Shown: positions 1 through 8,476 of the stretch, one piece after another | Layout: every line of letters starts with the position of its first letter | How positions within the stretch are numbered: the stretch's first letter is position 1 | Assembly (NCBI GenBank): GCA_031292355.1 | Contig: JARLHI010000048.1 | Coordinates: 1-64,000 of the forward strand | Source: Candidatus Obscuribacterales bacterium | GTDB taxonomy: Bacteria > Cyanobacteriota > Vampirovibrionia > Obscuribacterales > Obscuribacteraceae | Direction: 5' to 3' | DNA length: 64,000 nt | Made by a program: the position numbers and the translations under genes | Notes under the pieces: generated by a model | What the model was told of the DNA's origin: nothing | What the model saw: the letters and a program-made list of their open reading frames with translations, nothing else | The model's database searches: none

Positions 1-169
1 CGACGCGGCCAGGTGCTTACTTGAAAATGGCTCAACGCCAAAGCAAGTCGCTGCATCATGTGGTTTTGCCGATGCTGATACTTTACGTCGCGCATTTTTC
101 AGACGCGTGAATGTCACGCCCACAGTTTATAGAAAAAACTTCTTTAGCGGCGATGCGCGCTCTCTCTAA
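1..169 (+). CDS. AraC-family transcriptional regulator, C-terminal end (partial)
   Basis: Frame 2 is open from the window edge to a TAA at 167-169 and encodes 55 residues. They match the last helix-turn-helix of AraC/XylS regulators: an AARCLLE-like helix, then QVAASCGFADADTLRRAFFRR and a VTPTVYRKNF tail, the usual C-terminal signature (GF.....F.RAFRR..G.TP..YR). The start and ligand domain lie outside the window, so the inducer cannot be told. The tail style is also seen in GlxA-type (DJ-1 fused) regulators. Confidence 0.75.
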   Translation, partial: DAARCLLENGSTPKQVAASCGFADADTLRRAFFRRVNVTPTVYRKNFFSGDARSL

Positions 170-210
170 GAGCCGGAATGTGGATTTCGAATTAAACTAT
201 ACGACATACG

Positions 211-240
211 ATATATTGTCCAAAGATTTATACAATATAT
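211..240. promoter_or_regulatory. Probable hipBA operator: perfect 9-bp inverted repeat
   Basis: ATATATTGT (211-219) and its exact reverse complement ACAATATAT (232-240) are separated by 12 bases. A further partial half-site (aatatattgg) follows at 241-250. The repeat lies about 80 bases upstream of the HipB-like gene, in a very AT-rich stretch. HipB-type antitoxins are dimers that bind spaced palindromes in their own promoter, so autoregulation is the natural reading. Binding is inferred, not shown. Confidence 0.55.
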
Positions 241-310
241 AATATATTGGTTGAAGATTGCCTAGAGCCCCTCATATGCAAAAACATATAATGATTCCTC
301 AAATATACGC

Positions 311-316
311 TATACT
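311..316 (+). promoter_or_regulatory. -10-like hexamer just before hipB
   Basis: TATACT at 311-316 is a good -10 element only 6 bases before the hipB ATG at 323. No Shine-Dalgarno sequence lies between them and no other in-frame start is available. If used, transcription would begin at or next to the start codon and give a leaderless mRNA. No convincing -35 hexamer is visible. Confidence 0.35.
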
Positions 317-322
317 ATATAA

Positions 323-628
323 ATGCCACATTTTCAAAATGCCAGCTACATAGAAAAGTTGATCGCCGCTCGCAAAAAACGCGGGTTGAGCCAAATTGAA
401 TTTGGCAACATGGCTGGCCTGCCTCAAAGTTATATCTCTTCCATCGAAAATGGAAAAAGAGATATTCGACTCAGCACTCTCATTGAATTGAGCAGGCTTC
501 TTGGACTAGAACTCATGATCGTTCCGCGCGAACTCTCTCTTCCAATTTCACAACTGATAAACGACCACAACGGTGAAAGTGAATCAGACGAACGTGCGTT
601 CATTCCCAAAGGGGACGATTATGAGTAA
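323..628 (+). CDS. hipB: HipB-like XRE-family antitoxin
   Basis: This 101-residue protein has a Cro/C1-type helix-turn-helix at about residues 10-65 (IAARKKRGLSQIEFGNMAG, then LPQSYISSIENGKRDIRLSTLIEL), as in HipB and other XRE antitoxins. Its last 8 bases overlap the next gene (ATGAGTAA), which encodes a HipA kinase, so the two are translationally coupled as a type II toxin-antitoxin pair. The expected role is to bind and neutralise HipA and repress the operon, probably at the inverted repeat at 211-240. The tail after residue 70 is acidic and unstructured-looking. The family is clear; in vivo partner specificity is inferred from position. Confidence 0.85.
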   Translation: MPHFQNASYIEKLIAARKKRGLSQIEFGNMAGLPQSYISSIENGKRDIRLSTLIELSRLLGLELMIVPRELSLPISQLINDHNGESESDERAFIPKGDDYE

Positions 629-3035
629 GAAAGCAGAGCGCCGCCTGGAAATCTCGCTGGGAGAAGCACTCGTCGGCTATGTTGTCGAAAATCCAAACGA
701 CCGAAATTTCTTTGTATTTGAGCAAAATTATGTAGACGATCAATCTAGACCAACTCTGAGTTTGTGTTTCCGCAAAAAAAATGGGCAATTAGATACTCAA
801 GTAAAACAGTTTGCAGTAAAACTACATCCGTTCTTCTCAAACTTGCTACCAGAGGGACATCTACGCGAATATCTTGCTAGCAAAATCGGCATAAAAAAGG
901 AGCGCGAATTTCTACTTCTAGCGGAATTAGGAAACGATCTTCCTGGTGCCATTCATGCACGGTACCATACCCGCGAAGACCTCCATCATCCAGGTGACGA
1001 ACTCGACGATGCGAAAGAAAACGAAGCCGAAAATATTCTGAAATTTTCGCTTGCCGGAGTGCAAATGAAATTTTCAGCAGTACTCGAGGCATCCGGTGGT
1101 TTGACAATACCCGCTGTAGGCGCCAATGGAGACCACATAGTCAAACTCCCAAGCTCAAAATACGATCTGGTTCCAGAATCTGAATTCGCCTCTCTTAGAT
1201 TGGCAAAACTAACTGGGATTGATGTCGCTGATGCTGAACTTTTTCCGACGGAAAACATTGCCAACCTGCCAAAAGACCTCCTAGTCAGAAACAATTCCAG
1301 TCTGATTGTAAAACGATTTGACAGGCAGATAAACGGCAAGCGAATTCACATCGAAGACTTTGCTCAGGTCTTCGGTCTATTTCCCGATGATAAATACGGT
1401 AAAGCCTCTTATAGAGACATCGCCGATGTTTTATGGCAAACGTCAGGGGAAGCAGGAATTCGCGAATTCATCACAAGGTTAGTTTTCACGATTGCCATCG
1501 GCAATTCTGATATGCACTTGAAAAACTGGTCACTAATTTACAACGATGGCATCAATCCCACATTGTCACCAGCCTATGATTTTGTGCCAACCATTGGCTT
1601 TATGAAAGATGAGAATTTAGCTCTGAGTTTAGGTGGCGAAAAACAGATTTCAAAAGTAAATCACGATAACTTTTTAAAGATGGCAGCTCAAGCCAACATT
1701 CCAACAAAGCTTGTATCAAATACAGTGAATGAAACCGTCGAACGTTTTGCAGCAACCTGGAACGAATATTCGGAAAGTTTACCCTTTCCGCCACCGGTTC
1801 GACGAGCTATAAATCAGAATTTAGCGAAGTCGGAACTCTTCAAAGTTCGTCCCAATTTGAAGGGCAGTAATCTATCGCGCGAACATACGATGCATTACTT
1901 TTCCCTGGCTGGCTATGCAGGCCTAGCTGGACAAGCTAGCGGCAAAAGCTCAGGATCTGATTTCTATAATCAAGCTTTTGCAGCCCGCCATCAAGGAGAT
2001 TTTAAGAGCGCCATTCGTTTTATGAGCGCCAATATTAGCCAGGCACCCACGGCGCAATCTTATTACAACAGAGGGCTTTTTAAAGCTGATCTAAACGACT
2101 TCGACGAAGCCATCGCAGACCTGACGACTTCTCTATTGATGCAAGAAACATCTCAAACGGCATATAACATTGCATTGCTTAAGTGGAACAAACGAAAAAT
2201 TTCAGACAAAGAAGACATTGCACTCAAAGAAGGAGAAGCAGAACAATTCTTTGAAAGAGCAGTTCAAATAAATCCACGTTTATCAGAGGCTCATTACAAT
2301 TTAGGGGTTCTGCTCCTTTCGTATGCACCCCAAAAGGCTATTGAATGCTTTGACAAAGCAATCAGCATCAATGAGTTTTTTGTGGAAGCGTTATTCAATA
2401 AAGCAGTGGCGCAGTTCATCACCGCAGATTTTGCAGGAGCCACACACCAATTCCAGAGAGCAGCGGTATTAGATCGAAATCTAGAAATGTACAAATCAGA
2501 TTTCAAAACCTCAAAATTCGACAAACTTAGATTGCTTCCGCTTCGAGGAATTATAGGTCCTGTTGGTCCTCACGGTCCTGCTGAATCGATGACAGAGCAC
2601 CAACCAAAAAAAATGTATCTAAAACAGCAGGAATTTGAAGCAAGCGATTTATACAAATCGTTTGGAATGTCATTGTCCTTTGCAGAAGACAAAATCCGGT
2701 TGTATGAGAACAAGTCTCGCACCGTCAAATTTGGACTGATAGTTACACGCGAAGAGGAAATTATCTTATTGCGAGTCGTCGCCGTGCAACCACTCGCTAC
2801 TCTCCCAGATGCCGTTAGAGCTGGCATATTTATGCTTTTGTTCGAAGTGATTTATGGTCCCGACAGCTACCACGACCACGATAGATTCCGCTCATTTCAC
2901 GACGCAATTTTTGACAAGGTAGAAACCGAACAAACTCAAAACGACTTTTGGTTTGGCGACTTCAACTTTAGCTTTCTTGGTGATGAAACCGGCCATGTAA
3001 TTGGAGTGGAGGCGAAATCAGAAAGTCTTATGTAA
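621..3035 (+). CDS. hipA: HipA-type Ser/Thr kinase toxin with C-terminal TPR extension
   Basis: ATG 621 is chosen because AAAGGGGA sits at the right spacing upstream and the start overlaps the hipB stop; an upstream ATG at 573 lies inside hipB. The product has 804 residues, against about 440 for classical HipA. Residues 5-110 match the HipA N-terminal subdomain. Residues 140-335 hold the kinase core: SLAGVQMKFS, HIVKLPSS, LIVKRFDR, the catalytic GNSDMHLKNWS (Asp297) and metal-binding YDF (Asp320). All key residues are intact. HipA of E. coli phosphorylates glutamyl-tRNA synthetase; the target here is unknown. Residues about 440-630 are TPR-like repeats (SYYNRGLFKADLNDFDEAI, AHYNLGVLLL, ALFNKAVAQF). 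A further about 130-residue C-terminal domain is not recognised. The reading frame is continuous, so this is a true fusion. Confidence 0.88.
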   Translation: MSKKAERRLEISLGEALVGYVVENPNDRNFFVFEQNYVDDQSRPTLSLCFRKKNGQLDTQVKQFAVKLHPFFSNLLPEGHLREYLASKIGIKKEREFLLLAELGNDLPGAIHARYHTREDLHHPGDELDDAKENEAENILKFSLAGVQMKFSAVLEASGGLTIPAVGANGDHIVKLPSSKYDLVPESEFASLRLAKLTGIDVADAELFPTENIANLPKDLLVRNNSSLIVKRFDRQINGKRIHIEDFAQVFGLFPDDKYGKASYRDIADVLWQTSGEAGIREFITRLVFTIAIGNSDMHLKNWSLIYNDGINPTLSPAYDFVPTIGFMKDENLALSLGGEKQISKVNHDNFLKMAAQANIPTKLVSNTVNETVERFAATWNEYSESLPFPPPVRRAINQNLAKSELFKVRPNLKGSNLSREHTMHYFSLAGYAGLAGQASGKSSGSDFYNQAFAARHQGDFKSAIRFMSANISQAPTAQSYYNRGLFKADLNDFDEAIADLTTSLLMQETSQTAYNIALLKWNKRKISDKEDIALKEGEAEQFFERAVQINPRLSEAHYNLGVLLLSYAPQKAIECFDKAISINEFFVEALFNKAVAQFITADFAGATHQFQRAAVLDRNLEMYKSDFKTSKFDKLRLLPLRGIIGPVGPHGPAESMTEHQPKKMYLKQQEFEASDLYKSFGMSLSFAEDKIRLYENKSRTVKFGLIVTREEEIILLRVVAVQPLATLPDAVRAGIFMLLFEVIYGPDSYHDHDRFRSFHDAIFDKVETEQTQNDFWFGDFNFSFLGDETGHVIGVEAKSESLM

Positions 3036-3084
3036 GACATGATGCCATTTGGTTTATAGTTCTTATTCCCCAATACTGAAACTT

Positions 3085-3858
3085 ATGAAGATAGCAACTT
3101 TTAATATCAATGGAATGAACGCGCGGTTACCGGGCTTGCTGCAGTGGCTCGCTGACAAGAGTCCTGACGTCGCATGCCTGCAAGAACTAAAAACGCCTCA
3201 TGACAAATTTCCACTCTCAACAATTGAAGAAGCAGGTTATTCAGCCGTATGGCATGGGCAGAAAAGCTGGAATGGTGTCGCCATTCTTGCCAAAGCAGGC
3301 TTAAAACTTGAGGAAATTGGTCGGGGGCTGCCAGGTGATCCTGCCGACGAGCAGAGTCGCTACATTGAGGCGCGCGTTGACGATACGATCATCTGTTGCT
3401 TGTACCTACCAAACGGCAATCCTGCCCCAGGACCGAAGTTTGACTACAAAATGGCTTGGATGGATAGATTGCACGAAAAGGCACAAGGTTTAGTGCAACT
3501 GAAAGAATCAGTAGTTATGCTCGGTGACTACAACGTGATACCAGGCGATCTTGATGCCAAACGCCCAGAAAGATGGGTTGACGATGCGTTATTTTTTCCT
3601 GAGACAAAAGAAAAATATCAGAAATTGTTAGAGCTAGGCTGGACTGACGCAATTCGCAAGCTTTACCCAGACGAGAAAATATTTACTTACTGGGATTATT
3701 TTCGAAATGCTTTTGCTCGAGATTCTGGAATTAGAATCGATCACCTCTTGCTGAATCCAGCGGCAGCAGAGCGTTTGGAAACAGGCGGTGTTGACCGCGA
3801 CGTGCGCGCCGGCGAAAAACCAAGCGACCATGCTCCTACTTGGATCACGCTCAAATAA
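3085..3858 (+). CDS. xthA: Exodeoxyribonuclease III
   Basis: A 257-residue exonuclease III/AP endonuclease of the EEP superfamily, full length for the family. The start at 3085 gives the standard N-terminus MKIATFNINGMNAR; an in-frame ATG 36 bases upstream would add 12 non-conserved residues. Motifs run in order: DVACLQELKT (metal-binding Glu), MLGDYNVIPGDLDAKRP (catalytic Asp and Asn), ARDSGIRIDHLLL and the C-terminal SDHAPTW His. The enzyme repairs abasic sites and trims 3' ends in base excision repair. It lies 49 bases after hipA with no obvious link to it, and it converges on ndh with only 4 bases between the stop codons. Confidence 0.93.
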   Translation: MKIATFNINGMNARLPGLLQWLADKSPDVACLQELKTPHDKFPLSTIEEAGYSAVWHGQKSWNGVAILAKAGLKLEEIGRGLPGDPADEQSRYIEARVDDTIICCLYLPNGNPAPGPKFDYKMAWMDRLHEKAQGLVQLKESVVMLGDYNVIPGDLDAKRPERWVDDALFFPETKEKYQKLLELGWTDAIRKLYPDEKIFTYWDYFRNAFARDSGIRIDHLLLNPAAAERLETGGVDRDVRAGEKPSDHAPTWITLK

Positions 3859-3862
3859 CGTT

Positions 3863-5200
3863 TTATTTCACACCAGTGTTTTCGGGTCGTTTTTCAGGCG
3901 TGAATTCAACGCTGCGATCGATTGGCTGTGTTTCATCGCCTGTAATCAGTTGCACGCATCTTCGACGCGTCATGAACGACCACATCCATTGTGTGAAAAC
4001 TGCAAAGCGATTGCGCAAACCGATCAAAAAGAATATGTGAATGACTGCCCAGATGAACCAAGCATAGGCGCCTGAGAGCTTGGCATTGAAAGGCCATTTG
4101 ACATTAGCGACTGCTTTCAAGCGACCAATGGTGCTCAGATCACCTTTATCAAAATAAGAAAATCCAGAACGCGCGGTGTGATTGATATCGGCAAGTATAA
4201 CTTTGGCGACGTGCTGTCCCATTTGAATCGCCGTTTGTGCAACACCCGGAACCAGCTTGCCATTTTGTTCGAAATGAGCAAGATCGCCGATAACAAAAAT
4301 GTTTTTTAAATGGGCGCCGTCACTGTCCGCCTGAATAGGATTGAGAAACTGATCGACATTGACGCAACCTCTGCGATCGGTGGCGAGACCCAGCTTTGCA
4401 CCAAGAAACGAGCCTTTGACACCAGCGGCCCATAAAATTACAGCAGCTTCAATCGCTCCAGCTCCTTCGGTTTGTACGACACCAGATGTGATACCAGTAA
4501 CTTTTGTCGAGCACATGATTTCAACACCAATCTGCTTCAACTGTTTTGTGGCATCGTCAATAAGTTCTTTTGGATAGACCGGCAAAATCGACGGCAAGCC
4601 CTCGATCAAAATAATGCGCGAAAGTTTGGGATCGATTTTACGAAAATAGTTCTTCAAGTATAGATGGCAAGTATCGGCAATGGCGCCTGCAAGTTCGATG
4701 CCAGTGGGGCCACCGCCAATAACGATAAAGTTGACCGAGCGATGAGCGCCTTTATCGTGCATCTCACGCTCAGCATTTTCGAAAGCCATAAAAATACGAC
4801 GCCGAATTTCAATTGCGTCTTCGATAGTTTTTAAACCAGGAGCGTGCTCTGCCCAATCGTCATGCCCGAAGTAAGAGTGAGTGGAACCTGATGCGACGAG
4901 CAAATAATCGTAAGCAATCGGTTGCTCGTTTTTCAGTTTTACTTCTTGTTTGACCAGATCAAAATCCAGCACCTCATCCATGATGACGCTGACGTTTGGA
5001 GAATTGGCGAACATACTGCGAATCGGTTGAGCTATATCAGCTGGAGACAGTGTGCCAGTTGCAACTTGATAAAGAAGCGGCTGAAAGGTGTGATGATTTT
5101 TGCGATCGATAATCAGTATGTCGACAGGCGCTTGAGCAAGTGCATGCGCGGCATTGATACCAGCGAAACCGCCACCGACTATGACAATACGGGGTTGCAT
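3863..5200 (-). CDS. ndh: Type II NADH dehydrogenase (NDH-2)
   Basis: A 445-residue flavoprotein with two dinucleotide-binding folds. The FAD site is at the N-terminus (IVIVGGGFAGINAAHAL) and the NADH site is FIVIGGGPTGIELAGAIAD near residue 165. The quinone-pocket signature FQPLLYQVATGTLSPADIA is typical of NDH-2. The C-terminus has a hydrophobic segment (YAWFIWAVIHIFFLIGL) followed by basic residues that would hold it on the inner membrane face. It oxidises NADH and reduces quinone without pumping protons. A strong GGAGG precedes the ATG. No neighbours of the respiratory chain are nearby, so it appears to be transcribed alone. Confidence 0.93.
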   Translation of the reverse strand: MQPRIVIVGGGFAGINAAHALAQAPVDILIIDRKNHHTFQPLLYQVATGTLSPADIAQPIRSMFANSPNVSVIMDEVLDFDLVKQEVKLKNEQPIAYDYLLVASGSTHSYFGHDDWAEHAPGLKTIEDAIEIRRRIFMAFENAEREMHDKGAHRSVNFIVIGGGPTGIELAGAIADTCHLYLKNYFRKIDPKLSRIILIEGLPSILPVYPKELIDDATKQLKQIGVEIMCSTKVTGITSGVVQTEGAGAIEAAVILWAAGVKGSFLGAKLGLATDRRGCVNVDQFLNPIQADSDGAHLKNIFVIGDLAHFEQNGKLVPGVAQTAIQMGQHVAKVILADINHTARSGFSYFDKGDLSTIGRLKAVANVKWPFNAKLSGAYAWFIWAVIHIFFLIGLRNRFAVFTQWMWSFMTRRRCVQLITGDETQPIDRSVEFTPEKRPENTGVK

Positions 5201-5334
5201 TGATTGCCTCCGCCACCGACTAATATCTGCATTTATTCATGCAAATAAAGATATTAGACAGTGTAGCGCTGGAAGCAATTGAGAGCGGATGATTGCGAGC
5301 AATTGTTTTTGATTCTTGAACAAACGATTGAAAT

Positions 5335-6126
5335 TCAATGTTCTCCGAAAAGATCGAGATTGAAGTCACCAACCAGAGCATCCAGGCGCTTTTGCCAGAC
5401 CGAGGCTTGCTTTTTATCGCCTATCGCTTCATAGGCTTGAATGAGGTACTTATAGCTCTGAATGAGCGACGGCATATAGGCGTCGTGGTCGCGTTTTCTC
5501 GCCTCCACGAAAGTATTAATGCTCTCAGTCAGTGGTTCGATTGCCTCAGCGGGAGAGTCCAGCAGCATATAACAGTGACCGATGTCTGTATAAACAAATC
5601 CGTTCATTCTGCCAGCTTTGATGCCTTTTTTGAGAAAAGGTAGTGCTTCCTTGTACTTCTTGCATTTAACCAGTTCTCGTCCGACTTTGTGCCAATAAAC
5701 GTAAGCCAAATCGGGCTGCGTTGCTGCGGCCAGTTTATATGAGGATATCGCTTCGTCCCGCCTGTTCAACAATGCAAGCACAGTACCACGCAAATCCAGG
5801 AGGTAGGCCATCTCGCCTATTTCGCGTTTGACCCTTTCTTGTGAAACTGCGTACGCGATGATGATCAAGGCAGAAGATGTATTACCAGCGTCATAATAAG
5901 CCTTTGCAATTAAACTCAATTGGTGTGGAGTCACTCGGGTCAGGTCTGTACACTTGTCAAATTCGACAGCTGCTTCATCTGGATATTTTCTTGCTGCTAG
6001 ATCTAATCCTCGCGCCAGAGGATCGGACGAAATAAGTCTACGACTGTTTCCAGCCGATACAGGAGTAAGAGCCAGGGCTATTAGCAAAGAAAGCAAAATT
6101 ACTTTAGTAGTAGTTGGACTTATCAC
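5335..6126 (-). CDS. Secreted TPR protein (downstream copy of a tandem pair)
   Basis: A 263-residue protein starting at GTG 6126, with a signal peptide (hydrophobic KVILLSLLIALALTPVSAG, cleavage probably after SAG). The rest is TPR-like: repeats around HQLSLIAKAYYDAGNTSSAL, LDLRGTVLALLNRRDEAI, SYKLAAATQPDLAYVYWHKVGRELVK and FVYTDIGHCYMLLDSPAEAI. It is clearly paralogous to the gene at 6198-7010, with long identical stretches such as DEAAVEFDKCTDL and the common tail ending near QKRLDALVGD. The pair arose by tandem duplication and is probably co-transcribed (71-base gap). The function is unknown; an extracytoplasmic protein-protein scaffold is the most that the repeats suggest. Confidence 0.75.
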   Translation of the reverse strand: MISPTTTKVILLSLLIALALTPVSAGNSRRLISSDPLARGLDLAARKYPDEAAVEFDKCTDLTRVTPHQLSLIAKAYYDAGNTSSALIIIAYAVSQERVKREIGEMAYLLDLRGTVLALLNRRDEAISSYKLAAATQPDLAYVYWHKVGRELVKCKKYKEALPFLKKGIKAGRMNGFVYTDIGHCYMLLDSPAEAIEPLTESINTFVEARKRDHDAYMPSLIQSYKYLIQAYEAIGDKKQASVWQKRLDALVGDFNLDLFGEH

Positions 6127-6197
6127 TTTGACACACAGAACAGGTTAGATTGACCGACTTTACAGTTGCGACGCTCGTTTCAGACCCAAAATAAAAA

Positions 6198-7010
6198 TCA
6201 GCCAGAACCAAACAGATCAAGGTTGATGTCACCAACTAGGGCATCCAGGCGTTTTTGCCAGACCAAAGCTTCTTTTTTATTGCCTGTTCTCTCATACGCT
6301 TGAATGAGGTATTTGTGGCTCTGGATTAGTCCGGGCGTGAAAGAATCCCTCATGCGCTTACGTAAAGTCACCCAAATTTCGACACTTGTGAGCAAAGGTT
6401 GAATTGCCTGAGCGGGGTCATTCAGTTCCAAATAGCAGTGCCCTATGTCCTGATAAACAAATCCGTCCATGTCGCCAGCTTTGATGCCCTTTTTTAAAAG
6501 CGGCATTGCCTCTTTATACTTCTTGCATTTGACCAGTTCTTGCCCGGCTTTGTGCAAAAAGATGTAAGCCAAATCGGGCTGTGTTGCCGCTGCCAGTTTA
6601 TATGAGGATACCGCTTCGTCCCGCCTATTCAAATATGCAAACACCGTGCCACGCAAATCCAGAAGTTCGGTCATCTGGCCTATATCGCGCTTGACCCTTT
6701 CTTGAGATAGTGCGTACGCGATGATAATCAAGGCAGAAGAAGTATTGCCAGCGTCATAATAAGTCTTTGCAATTATGCTCAATTGGTGTGGAGTCACTCG
6801 GGACAGGTCAGTGCACTTGTCAAATTCAACAGCTGCTTCTTCCGGATATTTTCTTTCTGCCAAGTTCAGCCCTCGCATCAAAGGGTCGGCCGATATAAAC
6901 ATACGGTTATTTCCTGCCTGTGCAAGGGGCGCAGACTGGACTAGCAGCACCCACGACAGCAAAAATGTAATGGAAGCTGGACCTATCAATTTGACTCGGC
7001 AGAGAAACAT
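6198..7010 (-). CDS. Secreted TPR protein (upstream copy of a tandem pair)
   Basis: A 270-residue paralogue of the next gene on this strand. The ATG is at 7010. A signal peptide (ITFLLSWVLLVQSAPLAQAG) is followed by the same TPR array: VTPHQLSIIAKTYYDAGN, LLDLRGTVFAYLNRRDEAV, YKLAAATQPDLAYIFLHKAG and FVYQDIGHCYLELNDPAQAI. The two copies differ most in the signal peptide and in the region near residue 215 (VTLRKRMRDSFTP here, VEARKRDHDAYMP there). Both keep a conserved ending QKRLDALVGDINLDLFG. No enzymatic motif is visible and the function is not known. Confidence 0.75.
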   Translation of the reverse strand: MFLCRVKLIGPASITFLLSWVLLVQSAPLAQAGNNRMFISADPLMRGLNLAERKYPEEAAVEFDKCTDLSRVTPHQLSIIAKTYYDAGNTSSALIIIAYALSQERVKRDIGQMTELLDLRGTVFAYLNRRDEAVSSYKLAAATQPDLAYIFLHKAGQELVKCKKYKEAMPLLKKGIKAGDMDGFVYQDIGHCYLELNDPAQAIQPLLTSVEIWVTLRKRMRDSFTPGLIQSHKYLIQAYERTGNKKEALVWQKRLDALVGDINLDLFGSG

Positions 7011-7142
7011 GGATCGACCGACTCCTTACTACTGCGGCTTACGTTTCATACCCAGGTTTGAGCGTTCCACAATAGAAAGGGCGATGCTGATGCACCACCC
7101 TTATCAATCAAGCGCGAATTTAAAACGCTAACGAATGCCAGT

Positions 7143-7640
7143 TTATTTGCAGTTAGCCATTTCCTTTTTTTCCCAGTCTTGCATAGCAGCTTTCATTTCT
7201 TCTGGAGTAACGTCTTTCACGTGAGTGGAGACGCCCCATTTATGGCCATAGGGATCAGCTAATTGACCAAATCTGTCGCCCCAAAACTGATCGGCCAGTG
7301 GCATCGTTACCGTTGCACCAGCTTTGACTGCACGCTCGAACCACATATCGGCGTCGTCTACTTGCAGATACATAGCAATTGAAGATCCGCCCAGTGACTT
7401 GGGTCCAAGACAGCCCATTTCTGGAAACTCATCGTTAAGCATAACAACCGAATCACCAATTTTGATTTCGGCATGCATTACTTTCTCATCTGGTCCAAGG
7501 CTTACTTTTATTTCGACAGCGCCGAATGCTTTTTTGTAAAACTCAATGGCACCTTTTGCATCATTGACTGTCAGTCCGGGAGTTACCGTGTGCAATCCTT
7601 TAGGATTTTTATTAACGCCACTCATTTGCATATTCCTCAT
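7143..7640 (-). CDS. VOC-family (PhnB/glyoxalase-like) protein
   Basis: Up to 165 residues of the vicinal oxygen chelate superfamily. It has the beta-alpha-beta pattern VTPGLTVNDAKGAIEFYKKAFGAVE, then HAEIKIGDSVVMLNDE and MWFERAVKAGATVTMPLADQFWGDRFGQLADPYGHKWGVSTH. This is the PhnB-like subgroup, whose members usually have no proven reaction. Three in-frame ATGs occur at the start (7640, 7631, 7625). The one at 7625 is best placed relative to a GAGGA sequence, so the protein may begin MSGVNKNPKG. It is a single gene downstream of padR, but they are separated by 91 bases and need not be an operon. Confidence 0.82.
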   Translation of the reverse strand: MRNMQMSGVNKNPKGLHTVTPGLTVNDAKGAIEFYKKAFGAVEIKVSLGPDEKVMHAEIKIGDSVVMLNDEFPEMGCLGPKSLGGSSIAMYLQVDDADMWFERAVKAGATVTMPLADQFWGDRFGQLADPYGHKWGVSTHVKDVTPEEMKAAMQDWEKKEMANCK

Positions 7641-7731
7641 TTTAGCCAGAGAAATATTTTACGAGGCTCGTGTCAGACTTCTCCCATCCTTATGAAAAAG
7701 ATCCAAATGTCGATTATCAGTAACCACGCTC

Positions 7732-8364
7732 TCAGATACTTGAGATGTCCTTTGCGGCTTGATTGAGAATGGAAGCGACGCGCTTGATTTCGTCTTGCGC
7801 CCATTCGCCGCGATGGAGCATCAATGCGTGTTTGAGTGTGTGCATGGCTTCCATCAACACCTCGGGTGGACGCTCACCGGCGAACGCTCGCGCTGCTAGT
7901 TGCATGCGCGTGAAAATACCATCAACCAACACCTGGTTTTCGGCGAGCAATGCCTGCCCCTGCTCGGTAATGGCGTAGCGTTTTTTCGTGCTGCCGTCTG
8001 TTGATTCTTGCAGAAGTATGAGTCCCTGCTCGTCCATCAAGGAGAGAGTGGGGTAAATTGCGCCCGGGCTGGGCGAATAGACACCGCCAAATTTTTCTTC
8101 GAGCGCCTTAATCAGCTCATAGCCGTGGCTGGGACGTTCGCTGATCAAAGACAGGAGCACAAAGCGCAAATCGCCATACTCGAGCATGCGTCCGGGTCCA
8201 CCGCGCATTCGACCAAATCCACGACCGCCGGGACCGCCACCCGGGCCCCCTGGACCAAAAGCGCGGGGCCCACCGCCGAATGGACCGCCACGTTCGCGAA
8301 AGTCATGTTCGTGCTCGCCGCCACAGTCTCCGCCGTGACCGAAGCCATGTCCTCTACCTTTCAT
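7732..8364 (-). CDS. PadR-family transcriptional regulator with Gly/His-rich N-terminus
   Basis: A 210-residue regulator. Residues about 60-140 form the PadR winged helix (LRFVLLSLISERPSHGYELIKALEEKFGG, SPGAIYPTLSLMDEQGLI, GSTKKRYAITEQGQALL). A C-terminal helical dimerisation part follows. The first about 58 residues are unusual, made mainly of Gly, Arg, Pro and His (GHGFGHGGDCGGEHEHDF and GGPGGGPGGRGFGR), which could bind metal or be disordered. PadR proteins normally repress nearby or self genes. An inverted repeat about 100 bases upstream (8460-8476) is a candidate operator. It is divergent from the SET-domain gene. The inducer is unknown. Confidence 0.9.
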   Translation of the reverse strand: MKGRGHGFGHGGDCGGEHEHDFRERGGPFGGGPRAFGPGGPGGGPGGRGFGRMRGGPGRMLEYGDLRFVLLSLISERPSHGYELIKALEEKFGGVYSPSPGAIYPTLSLMDEQGLILLQESTDGSTKKRYAITEQGQALLAENQVLVDGIFTRMQLAARAFAGERPPEVLMEAMHTLKHALMLHRGEWAQDEIKRVASILNQAAKDISSI

Positions 8365-8459
8365 AATTTACCTTCTTTGCCAGTCAGAGCCGGCAGATGC
8401 CTGATTTACAAACCTACCGATATTGGTTAATTCTTGAGTATCAGTCTTTCGTATTAAAT

Positions 8460-8476
8460 TTAAGAATCAATCTTAA
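8460..8476. promoter_or_regulatory. Candidate PadR operator
   Basis: TTAAGA (8460-8465) and TCTTAA (8471-8476) form a perfect 6-bp inverted repeat with a 5-base spacer. It lies in the divergent region between the PadR gene and the SET-domain gene. Two direct ATATCG copies lie just downstream (8480-8500 region). PadR proteins commonly bind short spaced palindromes at their own promoter; assignment here rests on position only. Confidence 0.35.

Noticed and set aside
573-620. HipA starting at the upstream ATG 573
   Set aside because: This would overlap hipB by 56 bases, while ATG 621 has a strong ribosome site and the usual short overlap.
3010-3060. Terminator after hipA (GTCTTATGTAAGAC)
   Set aside because: The stem overlaps the stop codon and has a 2-base loop with no T-tract, so it is unlikely to form or terminate.
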